From NCBI RefSeq assembly GCF_051014685.1, contig NW_027478514.1, positions 1,086,202 through 1,150,201 on the forward strand: a stretch of DNA of 64,000 nt, written 5' to 3'. The DNA is from Ptiloglossa arizonensis (lineage: Eukaryota; Arthropoda; Insecta; Hymenoptera; Colletidae). A model generated the notes under the pieces. That model ran no database searches. It saw nothing but the letters and a program-made list of their open reading frames with translations, and had not been told where the DNA came from. This document shows positions 51,892 to 62,863 of the stretch, piece after piece; the stretch's first letter is position 1; every line of letters starts with the position of its first letter. A program made the translations under genes and the position numbers.

Positions 51892-53306
51892 GTCAATCCG
51901 TTCGCGAGATATGGGAGTTTGAAGCCAAGAAATGGTTGAGAAGGCAAAAAATTTTTCGCAATTCTGCTGCTCCAAACGCTTAAACAGAATGGCCAAAGGA
52001 AAAAATACACATACCGTCGTAATCGGGCGAGTTTCTACTTTCAGATGCAATAGGAATTTTTGGGTTAGGTCAATCCGTTCGCGAGTTACGGGAGTTTGAA
52101 GCTAAGAAATGGTTGAGAAGACAACAAATTTTTCGCAATTCTGCTGCTCCAAACGCTTAACCAGAATGGCCTAGGGAAAAAATACGCACACCCTTGTAAT
52201 CGGGCGAGTTTCTACTTTCAGACGCAGAAGGAATTTTTGGGTTTGGTCAATCCGTTCGCGAGATATGGGACTTTGAATCTAAGAAATGGTTGAGAAGACA
52301 ACAAATTTTTCGCGATTCTGCTGCTCCAAACGCTTAACCAGAATGGGCTAGGGAGAAAATACACATACCGTTGTAATCGGGCGAGTTTCTACTTTCAGAT
52401 GCAATAGGAATTTTTGGGTTAGGTCAATCCGTTCGCGAGATATGGGAGTTTGAAGCCAAGAAATGGTTGAGGAGGCAAAAAATTTTTCGCAATTCTGCTG
52501 CTCCAAACGCTTAACCAGAATGGTCTAGGGAAAAAATACACATACCGTTGTAATCGGGCGAGGTTCTACTTTCAGATGCAATAGGAATTTTTGGGTTAGG
52601 TCAATCCGTTCGCGAGATATGGGAGTTTGAAGCCAAGAAATGGTTGAGAAGGCAAAAATTTTTCGCAATTCAGCTGCTTCAAACGCTTAACCAGAATGGC
52701 CTAGGGAAAAAATACACATACCGTTGTAATCGGGCGAGTTTCTACTTTCAGTTACAATAGGAATTTTTGGGTCTGGTCAATCCGTTCGCGAGATATGGGA
52801 CTTTGAAGCTAAGAAATGGTTGACAAGACAACAAATTTTTCGCACTTCTGCTGCTCCAATCGCTTAACCAGGATGGCCTAGGGGAAAAATACACATACCC
52901 TTGTAATAGGGCGAGTTTCTACTTTCAGACGCAGAAGGAATTTTTGGGTTTGGTCAATCCGTTCGCGAAATATGGGACTTTGAATCTAAGAAATGGTTGA
53001 GAAGACAACAAATTTTTCGCACTTCTGCAGATCCAAACGCTTAACCAGAATGGCCTAGGGAAAAAATACACATACCGCTGTAGTCGGGCGAGTGTCTACT
53101 TTCAGATGCAATAGGAATTTTTGGGTTAGGTCAATCCGTTCGCGAGATATGGGAGTTTGAAGCCAAGAAATGGTTGAGGAGGCAAAAATTTTTTCGCAAT
53201 TCTGCTGCTCCAAACGCTCAACCAGAATGGTCTAGGGAAAAAATACACATACCGTTGTAATCGGGCGAGTTTCTACTTTCAGATGCAATAGGAATTTTTG
53301 GGTTAG
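51892..53306 (+). repeat. Block D2, first copy (8 monomers, 1415 bp)
   Basis: Repeated directly at 53307-54722 (offset 1415 bp, checked at 51817 to 53232 and at 'cgagttacggg'). Markers: 'gagttacggg', 'ggctagggagaaaa', 'ggcaaaaatttttcg', 'aattcagctgc' (near 52667), 'tgtaatagggcgag' and 'cgctcaacc'. The 8 x 177 - 1 length comes from the short A-tract in 'ggcaaaaatttttcg'. Confidence 0.88.
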
Positions 53307-56300
53307 GTCAATCCGTTCGCGAGATATGGGAGTTTGAAGCCAAGAAATGGTTGAGAAGGCAAAAAATTTTTCGCAATTCTGCTGCTCCAAACGCTTAAAC
53401 AGAATGGCCAAAGGAAAAAATACACATACCGTCGTAATCGGGCGAGTTTCTACTTTCAGATGCAATAGGAATTTTTGGGTTAGGTCAATCCGTTCGCGAG
53501 TTACGGGAGTTTGAAGCTAAGAAATGGTTGAGAAGACAACAAATTTTTCGCAATTCTGCTGCTCCAAACGCTTAACCAGAATGGCCTAGGGAAAAAATAC
53601 GCACACCCTTGTAATCGGGCGAGTTTCTACTTTCAGACGCAGAAGGAATTTTTGGGTTTGGTCAATCCGTTCGCGAGATATGGGACTTTGAATCTAAGAA
53701 ATGGTTGAGAAGACAACAAATTTTTCGCGATTCTGCTGCTCCAAACGCTTAACCAGAATGGGCTAGGGAGAAAATACACATACCGTTGTAATCGGGCGAG
53801 TTTCTACTTTCAGATGCAATAGGAATTTTTGGGTTAGGTCAATCCGTTCGCGAGATATGGGAGTTTGAAGCCAAGAAATGGTTGAGGAGGCAAAAAATTT
53901 TTCGCAATTCTGCTGCTCCAAACGCTTAACCAGAATGGTCTAGGGAAAAAATACACATACCGTTGTAATCGGGCGAGGTTCTACTTTCAGATGCAATAGG
54001 AATTTTTGGGTTAGGTCAATCCGTTCGCGAGATATGGGAGTTTGAAGCCAAGAAATGGTTGAGAAGGCAAAAATTTTTCGCAATTCAGCTGCTTCAAACG
54101 CTTAACCAGAATGGCCTAGGGAAAAAATACACATACCGTTGTAATCGGGCGAGTTTCTACTTTCAGTTACAATAGGAATTTTTGGGTCTGGTCAATCCGT
54201 TCGCGAGATATGGGACTTTGAAGCTAAGAAATGGTTGACAAGACAACAAATTTTTCGCACTTCTGCTGCTCCAATCGCTTAACCAGGATGGCCTAGGGGA
54301 AAAATACACATACCCTTGTAATAGGGCGAGTTTCTACTTTCAGACGCAGAAGGAATTTTTGGGTTTGGTCAATCCGTTCGCGAAATATGGGACTATGAAT
54401 CTAAGAAATGGTTGAGAAGACAACAAATTTTTCGCACTTCTGCAGATCCAAACGCTTAACCAGAATGGCCTAGGGAAAAAATACACATACCGCTGTAGTC
54501 GGGCGAGTGTCTACTTTCAGATGCAATAGGAATTTTTGGGTTAGGTCAATCCGTTCGCGAGATATGGGAGTTTGAAGCCAAGAAATGGTTGAGGAGGCAA
54601 AAATTTTTTCGCAATTCTGCTGCTCCAAACGCTCAACCAGAATGGTCTAGGGAAAAAATACACATACCGTTGTAATCGGGCGAGTTTCTACTTTCAGATG
54701 CAATAGGAATTTTTGGGTTAGGTCAATCCGTTCGCGAGATATGGGAGTTTGAAGCCAAGAAATGGTAGAGAAGGCAAAAAATTGTTCACAATTCTGCTGC
54801 TCCAAACGCTTAACCAGAATGGGCTAGGGAAAAAATACACATACCGTTGTAATCGGGCGAGGTTCTACTTTCAGATGCAATAGGAATTTTTGGGTTAGGT
54901 CAATCCGTTCGCGAGATATGGGAGTTTGAAGCCAAGAAATGGTTGAGAAGGCAAAAAATTTTTCGCAATTCTGCTGCTTCAAACGCTTAACCAGAATGGC
55001 CTAGGGAAGAAATACACATACCGTTGTAATCGGGCGAGTTTCTACTTTGAGTTACAATAGGAATTTTTGGGTCTGGTCAATCCGTTCGCGAGATATGGGA
55101 CTTTGAAGCTAAGAAATGGTTGACAAGACAACAAATTTTTCGCACTTCTGCTGCTCCAATCGCTTAACCAGGATGGCCTAGGGGAAAAATACACATACCG
55201 TTGCAACCGGGCGAGTTTCTACTTCCAGATGCAATAGGAATTTTTGGGTTAGGTCAATCCGTTCGCGAGATATGGGAGTTTGAAGCCAAGAAATGGTTGA
55301 GAAGGCAAAAAATTTTTCGCAATTCTGCTGCTCCAAACGCTTAAACAGAATGGCCTAGGGAAAAAATACACATACCGTCGTAATCGGGCGAGTATCTACT
55401 TTCAGACGCAGAAGGAATTTTTGGGTTTGGTCAATCCGTTCGCGAGATATGGGACTTTGAATCTAAGAAATGGTTGAGAAGACAACAAATTTTTCGCACT
55501 TCTGCTGCTCCAATCGCTTAACCAGGATGGCCTAGGGGAAAAATACACATACCGTTGTAATTGGGCGAGTTTCTACTTTCAGACGCAACAGGAATTTTTG
55601 GGATAGGACAATCCGTTCGCGAGATATGGGACTTTGAAGCTAAGAAATGGTTGACAGGACAACAAATTTTTCGCACTTCTGCTGATCCAAACGCTTAACC
55701 AGAATGGCCTAGGGAAAAAATACACATACCGCTGTAGTCGGGCGAGTGTCTACTTTCAGATGCAATAGGAATTTTTGGGTTAGGTCAATCCGTTCGCGAG
55801 ATATGGGAGTTTGAAGCCAAGAAATGGTTGAGGAGGCAAAAAATTTTTCGCAATTCTGCTGCTCCAAACGCTTAACCAGAATGGTCTAGGGAAAAAATAC
55901 ACATACCGTTGTAATCGGGCGAGTTTCTACTTTCAGATGCAATAGGAATTTTTGGGTTAGGTCAATCCGTTCGCGAGATATGGGAGTTTGAAGCCAAGAA
56001 ATGATAGAGAAGGCAAAAAATTGTTCACAATTCTGCTGCCCCAAACGCTTAACCAGAATGGGCTAGGGAAAAAATACACATACCGTTGTAATCGGGCGAG
56101 GTTATACTTTCAGATGCAATAGGAATTTTTGGGTTAGGTCAATCCGTTCGCGAGATATGGGAGTTTGAAGCCAAGAAATGGTTGAGAAGGCAAAAAATTT
56201 TTCGCAATTCTGCTGCTTCAAACGCTTAACCAGAATGGCCTAGGGCAAAAATACACATACCGTTGTAATCGGGCGAGTTTCTACTTTCAGTTACAATAGG

Positions 56301-58085
56301 AATTTTTGGGTCTGGTCAATCCGTTCGCGAGATATGGGACTTTGAAGCTAAGAAATGGTTGACAAGACAACAAATTTTTCGCACTTCTGCTGCTCCAATC
56401 GCTTAACCAGGATGGCCTAGGGGAAAAATACACATACCGTTGCAACCGGGCGAGTTTCTACTTTCAGATGCAATAGGAATTTTTGGGTTAGGTCAATCCG
56501 TTCGCGAGATATGGGAGTTTGAAGCCAAGAAATGGTTGAGAAGGCAAAAAATTTTTCGCAATTCTGCTGCTCCAAACGCTTAAACAGAATGGCCAAAGGA
56601 AAAAATACACATACCGTCGTAATCGGGCGAGTTTCTACTTTCAGATGCAATAGGAATTTTTGGGTTAGGTCAATCCGTTCGCGAGATATGGGAGTTTGAA
56701 GCTAAGAAATGGTTGGGAAGACAACAAATTTTTCGCAATTCTGCTGCTCCAAACGCTTAACCAGAATGGCCTAGGGAAAAAATACGCACACCCTTGTAAT
56801 CGGACGAGTTTCTACTTTCAGATGCAATAGGAATTTTTGGGTTAGGTCAATCCGTTCGCGAGATATGGGAGTTTGAAGCCAGGAAATGGTTGAGAAGGCA
56901 AAAAATTTTTCGCAATTCTGCTGCTCCAAACGCTTAAACAGAATGGCCTAGGGAAAAAATACACTTACCGTCGTAATTGGGCGAATTTCTACTTTCAGAT
57001 GCAATAGGAATTTTTGTGTTAGGTCAATCCGTTCGCGAGATATGGGAGTTTGAAGCTAAGAAATGGTTGAGAAGACTACAAATTTTTCGCAATTCTGCTG
57101 CTCCAAACGCTTAACCAGAATGGCCTAGGGAAAAAATACGCACACCCTTGTAATCGGGCGAGTTTCTACTTTCAGACGCAGAAGGAATTTTTGGGTTTGG
57201 TCAATCCGTTCGCGAGATATGGGACTTTGAATCTAAGAAATGGTTGAGAGGACAACAAATTTTTCGCGATTCTGCTGCTCCAAACGCTTAACCAGAATGG
57301 GCTAGGGAAAAAATTCACATACCGTTGTAATTGGGCGAGTTTCTACTTTCAGACGCAACAGGAATTTTTGGGATAGGACAATCCGTTCGCGAGATATGGG
57401 ACTTTGAAGCTAAGAAATGGTTGACAAGACAACAAATTTTTCGCACTTCTGCTGATCCAAACGCTTAACCAGAATGGCCTAGGGAAAAAATACACATACC
57501 GCTGTAGTCGGGCGAGTGTCTACTTTCAGATGCAATAGGAATTTTTGGGTTAGGTCAATCCGTTCGCGAGATATGGGAGTTTGAAGCCAAGAAATGGTTG
57601 AGGAGGCAAAAAATTTTTCGCAATTCTGCTGCTCCAAACGCTTAACCAGAATGGTCTAGGGAAAAAATACACATACCGTTGTAATCGGGCGAGTTTCTAC
57701 TTTCAGATGCAACAGGAATTTTTGGGATAGGACAATCCGTTCGCGAGATATGGGACTTTGAAGCTAAGAAATGGTTGACAAGACAACAAATTTTTCGCAC
57801 TTCTGCTGATCCAAACGCTTAACCAGAATGGCCTAGGGAAAAAATACACATACCGCTGTAGTCGGGCGAGTGTCTACTTTCAGATGCAATAGGAATTTTT
57901 GGGTTAGGTCAATCCGTTCGCGAGATATGGGAGTTTGAAGCCAAGAAATGGTTGAGAAGGCAAAAAATTTTTCGCAATTCTGCTGCTTCAAACGCTTAAC
58001 CAGAATGGCCTAGGGAAAAAATACACATACCGTTGTAATCGGGCGAGTTTCTACTTTGAGTTACAATAGGAATTTTTGGGTCTGG
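53307..58085 (+). repeat. Block D3, first copy (27 monomers, 4778 bp)
   Basis: The largest tandem duplication in the window: 58085-62863 repeats it at a constant offset of 4778 bp (27 x 177 - 1). This was checked at 'ggctagggag' (53761 to 58539), 'gttatacttt' (56101 to 60879) and 56417 to 61195. Its first 1415 bp are the second copy of block D2. About six substitutions were seen between the copies: near 54083 'cagctgc' for 'ctgctgc', 54393 'actatg' for 'actttg', 55008 'gaagaaat' for 'gaaaaaat', 55394 'gtatct' for 'gtttct', 55656 'caggac' for 'caagac', and one in the other copy near 62062. Confidence 0.92.
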
Positions 58086-60084
58086 TCAATCCGTTCGCGA
58101 GATATGGGAGTTTGAAGCCAAGAAATGGTTGAGAAGGCAAAAAATTTTTCGCAATTCTGCTGCTCCAAACGCTTAAACAGAATGGCCAAAGGAAAAAATA
58201 CACATACCGTCGTAATCGGGCGAGTTTCTACTTTCAGATGCAATAGGAATTTTTGGGTTAGGTCAATCCGTTCGCGAGTTACGGGAGTTTGAAGCTAAGA
58301 AATGGTTGAGAAGACAACAAATTTTTCGCAATTCTGCTGCTCCAAACGCTTAACCAGAATGGCCTAGGGAAAAAATACGCACACCCTTGTAATCGGGCGA
58401 GTTTCTACTTTCAGACGCAGAAGGAATTTTTGGGTTTGGTCAATCCGTTCGCGAGATATGGGACTTTGAATCTAAGAAATGGTTGAGAAGACAACAAATT
58501 TTTCGCGATTCTGCTGCTCCAAACGCTTAACCAGAATGGGCTAGGGAGAAAATACACATACCGTTGTAATCGGGCGAGTTTCTACTTTCAGATGCAATAG
58601 GAATTTTTGGGTTAGGTCAATCCGTTCGCGAGATATGGGAGTTTGAAGCCAAGAAATGGTTGAGGAGGCAAAAAATTTTTCGCAATTCTGCTGCTCCAAA
58701 CGCTTAACCAGAATGGTCTAGGGAAAAAATACACATACCGTTGTAATCGGGCGAGGTTCTACTTTCAGATGCAATAGGAATTTTTGGGTTAGGTCAATCC
58801 GTTCGCGAGATATGGGAGTTTGAAGCCAAGAAATGGTTGAGAAGGCAAAAATTTTTCGCAATTCTGCTGCTTCAAACGCTTAACCAGAATGGCCTAGGGA
58901 AAAAATACACATACCGTTGTAATCGGGCGAGTTTCTACTTTCAGTTACAATAGGAATTTTTGGGTCTGGTCAATCCGTTCGCGAGATATGGGACTTTGAA
59001 GCTAAGAAATGGTTGACAAGACAACAAATTTTTCGCACTTCTGCTGCTCCAATCGCTTAACCAGGATGGCCTAGGGGAAAAATACACATACCCTTGTAAT
59101 AGGGCGAGTTTCTACTTTCAGACGCAGAAGGAATTTTTGGGTTTGGTCAATCCGTTCGCGAAATATGGGACTTTGAATCTAAGAAATGGTTGAGAAGACA
59201 ACAAATTTTTCGCACTTCTGCAGATCCAAACGCTTAACCAGAATGGCCTAGGGAAAAAATACACATACCGCTGTAGTCGGGCGAGTGTCTACTTTCAGAT
59301 GCAATAGGAATTTTTGGGTTAGGTCAATCCGTTCGCGAGATATGGGAGTTTGAAGCCAAGAAATGGTTGAGGAGGCAAAAATTTTTTCGCAATTCTGCTG
59401 CTCCAAACGCTCAACCAGAATGGTCTAGGGAAAAAATACACATACCGTTGTAATCGGGCGAGTTTCTACTTTCAGATGCAATAGGAATTTTTGGGTTAGG
59501 TCAATCCGTTCGCGAGATATGGGAGTTTGAAGCCAAGAAATGGTAGAGAAGGCAAAAAATTGTTCACAATTCTGCTGCTCCAAACGCTTAACCAGAATGG
59601 GCTAGGGAAAAAATACACATACCGTTGTAATCGGGCGAGGTTCTACTTTCAGATGCAATAGGAATTTTTGGGTTAGGTCAATCCGTTCGCGAGATATGGG
59701 AGTTTGAAGCCAAGAAATGGTTGAGAAGGCAAAAAATTTTTCGCAATTCTGCTGCTTCAAACGCTTAACCAGAATGGCCTAGGGAAAAAATACACATACC
59801 GTTGTAATCGGGCGAGTTTCTACTTTGAGTTACAATAGGAATTTTTGGGTCTGGTCAATCCGTTCGCGAGATATGGGACTTTGAAGCTAAGAAATGGTTG
59901 ACAAGACAACAAATTTTTCGCACTTCTGCTGCTCCAATCGCTTAACCAGGATGGCCTAGGGGAAAAATACACATACCGTTGCAACCGGGCGAGTTTCTAC
60001 TTCCAGATGCAATAGGAATTTTTGGGTTAGGTCAATCCGTTCGCGAGATATGGGAGTTTGAAGCCAAGAAATGGTTGAGAAGGC

Positions 60085-60095
60085 AAAAAATTTTT
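60085..60095. other. A6T5 tract (one per monomer, example)
   Basis: AAAAAATTTTT is a self-complementary A/T tract of the kind that bends or stiffens DNA. Together with the A-tract at 60139-60144 and the T-tract at 60196-60200 it gives three A/T tracts per unit, spaced about 52, 56 and 70 bp. Variants weaken it in two recurrent ways: an ACAAATTTTT form ('gacaacaaatttttc') and an AAAAAATTGTT form ('aaaaaattgttcac'). Confidence 0.6.
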
Positions 60096-60150
60096 CGCAA
60101 TTCTGCTGCTCCAAACGCTTAAACAGAATGGCCTAGGGAAAAAATACACA

Positions 60151-60167
60151 TACCGTCGTAATCGGGC
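60151..60167 (+). other. CENP-B-box-like motif (one per monomer, example)
   Basis: The array consensus at this place is TACCGTTGTAATCGGGC; this copy has TACCGTCGTAATCGGGC. The mammalian CENP-B box core is nTTCGnnnnAnnCGGGn. The consensus keeps seven of the nine core bases (C, G, A and CGGG, in the right spacing); the two T of TTCG are replaced by A and C. Against the common full box CTTCGTTGGAAACGGGA it matches 11 of 17. The motif recurs in nearly all monomers, for example at 167-183 and 63868-63884. Binding by any protein is not shown. A chance resemblance fixed by array homogenisation is possible. Confidence 0.5.
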
Positions 60168-62863
60168 GAGTTTCTACTTTCAGACGCAGAAGGAATTTTT
60201 GGGTTTGGTCAATCCGTTCGCGAGATATGGGACTTTGAATCTAAGAAATGGTTGAGAAGACAACAAATTTTTCGCACTTCTGCTGCTCCAATCGCTTAAC
60301 CAGGATGGCCTAGGGGAAAAATACACATACCGTTGTAATTGGGCGAGTTTCTACTTTCAGACGCAACAGGAATTTTTGGGATAGGACAATCCGTTCGCGA
60401 GATATGGGACTTTGAAGCTAAGAAATGGTTGACAAGACAACAAATTTTTCGCACTTCTGCTGATCCAAACGCTTAACCAGAATGGCCTAGGGAAAAAATA
60501 CACATACCGCTGTAGTCGGGCGAGTGTCTACTTTCAGATGCAATAGGAATTTTTGGGTTAGGTCAATCCGTTCGCGAGATATGGGAGTTTGAAGCCAAGA
60601 AATGGTTGAGGAGGCAAAAAATTTTTCGCAATTCTGCTGCTCCAAACGCTTAACCAGAATGGTCTAGGGAAAAAATACACATACCGTTGTAATCGGGCGA
60701 GTTTCTACTTTCAGATGCAATAGGAATTTTTGGGTTAGGTCAATCCGTTCGCGAGATATGGGAGTTTGAAGCCAAGAAATGATAGAGAAGGCAAAAAATT
60801 GTTCACAATTCTGCTGCCCCAAACGCTTAACCAGAATGGGCTAGGGAAAAAATACACATACCGTTGTAATCGGGCGAGGTTATACTTTCAGATGCAATAG
60901 GAATTTTTGGGTTAGGTCAATCCGTTCGCGAGATATGGGAGTTTGAAGCCAAGAAATGGTTGAGAAGGCAAAAAATTTTTCGCAATTCTGCTGCTTCAAA
61001 CGCTTAACCAGAATGGCCTAGGGCAAAAATACACATACCGTTGTAATCGGGCGAGTTTCTACTTTCAGTTACAATAGGAATTTTTGGGTCTGGTCAATCC
61101 GTTCGCGAGATATGGGACTTTGAAGCTAAGAAATGGTTGACAAGACAACAAATTTTTCGCACTTCTGCTGCTCCAATCGCTTAACCAGGATGGCCTAGGG
61201 GAAAAATACACATACCGTTGCAACCGGGCGAGTTTCTACTTTCAGATGCAATAGGAATTTTTGGGTTAGGTCAATCCGTTCGCGAGATATGGGAGTTTGA
61301 AGCCAAGAAATGGTTGAGAAGGCAAAAAATTTTTCGCAATTCTGCTGCTCCAAACGCTTAAACAGAATGGCCAAAGGAAAAAATACACATACCGTCGTAA
61401 TCGGGCGAGTTTCTACTTTCAGATGCAATAGGAATTTTTGGGTTAGGTCAATCCGTTCGCGAGATATGGGAGTTTGAAGCTAAGAAATGGTTGGGAAGAC
61501 AACAAATTTTTCGCAATTCTGCTGCTCCAAACGCTTAACCAGAATGGCCTAGGGAAAAAATACGCACACCCTTGTAATCGGACGAGTTTCTACTTTCAGA
61601 TGCAATAGGAATTTTTGGGTTAGGTCAATCCGTTCGCGAGATATGGGAGTTTGAAGCCAGGAAATGGTTGAGAAGGCAAAAAATTTTTCGCAATTCTGCT
61701 GCTCCAAACGCTTAAACAGAATGGCCTAGGGAAAAAATACACTTACCGTCGTAATTGGGCGAATTTCTACTTTCAGATGCAATAGGAATTTTTGTGTTAG
61801 GTCAATCCGTTCGCGAGATATGGGAGTTTGAAGCTAAGAAATGGTTGAGAAGACTACAAATTTTTCGCAATTCTGCTGCTCCAAACGCTTAACCAGAATG
61901 GCCTAGGGAAAAAATACGCACACCCTTGTAATCGGGCGAGTTTCTACTTTCAGACGCAGAAGGAATTTTTGGGTTTGGTCAATCCGTTCGCGAGATATGG
62001 GACTTTGAATCTAAGAAATGGTTGAGAGGACAACAAATTTTTCGCGATTCTGCTGCTCCAAAGGCTTAACCAGAATGGGCTAGGGAAAAAATTCACATAC
62101 CGTTGTAATTGGGCGAGTTTCTACTTTCAGACGCAACAGGAATTTTTGGGATAGGACAATCCGTTCGCGAGATATGGGACTTTGAAGCTAAGAAATGGTT
62201 GACAAGACAACAAATTTTTCGCACTTCTGCTGATCCAAACGCTTAACCAGAATGGCCTAGGGAAAAAATACACATACCGCTGTAGTCGGGCGAGTGTCTA
62301 CTTTCAGATGCAATAGGAATTTTTGGGTTAGGTCAATCCGTTCGCGAGATATGGGAGTTTGAAGCCAAGAAATGGTTGAGGAGGCAAAAAATTTTTCGCA
62401 ATTCTGCTGCTCCAAACGCTTAACCAGAATGGTCTAGGGAAAAAATACACATACCGTTGTAATCGGGCGAGTTTCTACTTTCAGATGCAACAGGAATTTT
62501 TGGGATAGGACAATCCGTTCGCGAGATATGGGACTTTGAAGCTAAGAAATGGTTGACAAGACAACAAATTTTTCGCACTTCTGCTGATCCAAACGCTTAA
62601 CCAGAATGGCCTAGGGAAAAAATACACATACCGCTGTAGTCGGGCGAGTGTCTACTTTCAGATGCAATAGGAATTTTTGGGTTAGGTCAATCCGTTCGCG
62701 AGATATGGGAGTTTGAAGCCAAGAAATGGTTGAGAAGGCAAAAAATTTTTCGCAATTCTGCTGCTTCAAACGCTTAACCAGAATGGCCTAGGGAAAAAAT
62801 ACACATACCGTTGTAATCGGGCGAGTTTCTACTTTGAGTTACAATAGGAATTTTTGGGTCTGG

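Larger units (their letters stand above)
60033..60209 (+). repeat. Reference monomer (177 bp) with landmarks
   Basis: A clean, typical unit; the next one starts exactly 177 bp later at 60210. Landmarks in order: palindrome TCGCGA at 60041-60046; A6T5 tract at 60085-60095; palindrome CCTAGG at 60132-60137; second A-tract at 60139-60144; CENP-B-box-like 17-mer at 60151-60167; T-tract at 60196-60200. A hand count of a closely related consensus unit gives 74 G+C of 177 (about 42%), with 43 G and 31 C on this strand. The phase chosen for the start is arbitrary. Confidence 0.95.
58085..62863 (+). repeat. Block D3, second copy (27 monomers, 4778 bp)
   Basis: A direct repeat of 53307-58085 with roughly six substitutions and no indel noticed, that is about 99.9% identity by eye. 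It contains the third copy of the 8-monomer block D2 (58085-59500). It ends near 62863-62888, where 'gggactttgaagctaag' follows instead of 'gggagtttgaagccaag'. Confidence 0.92.

Noticed and set aside
53307..62863. Assembly artefact as the sole cause of the 4778-bp duplication
   Set aside because: It cannot be fully excluded, but about six substitutions separate the copies and flanking units differ, which argues for two real copies.
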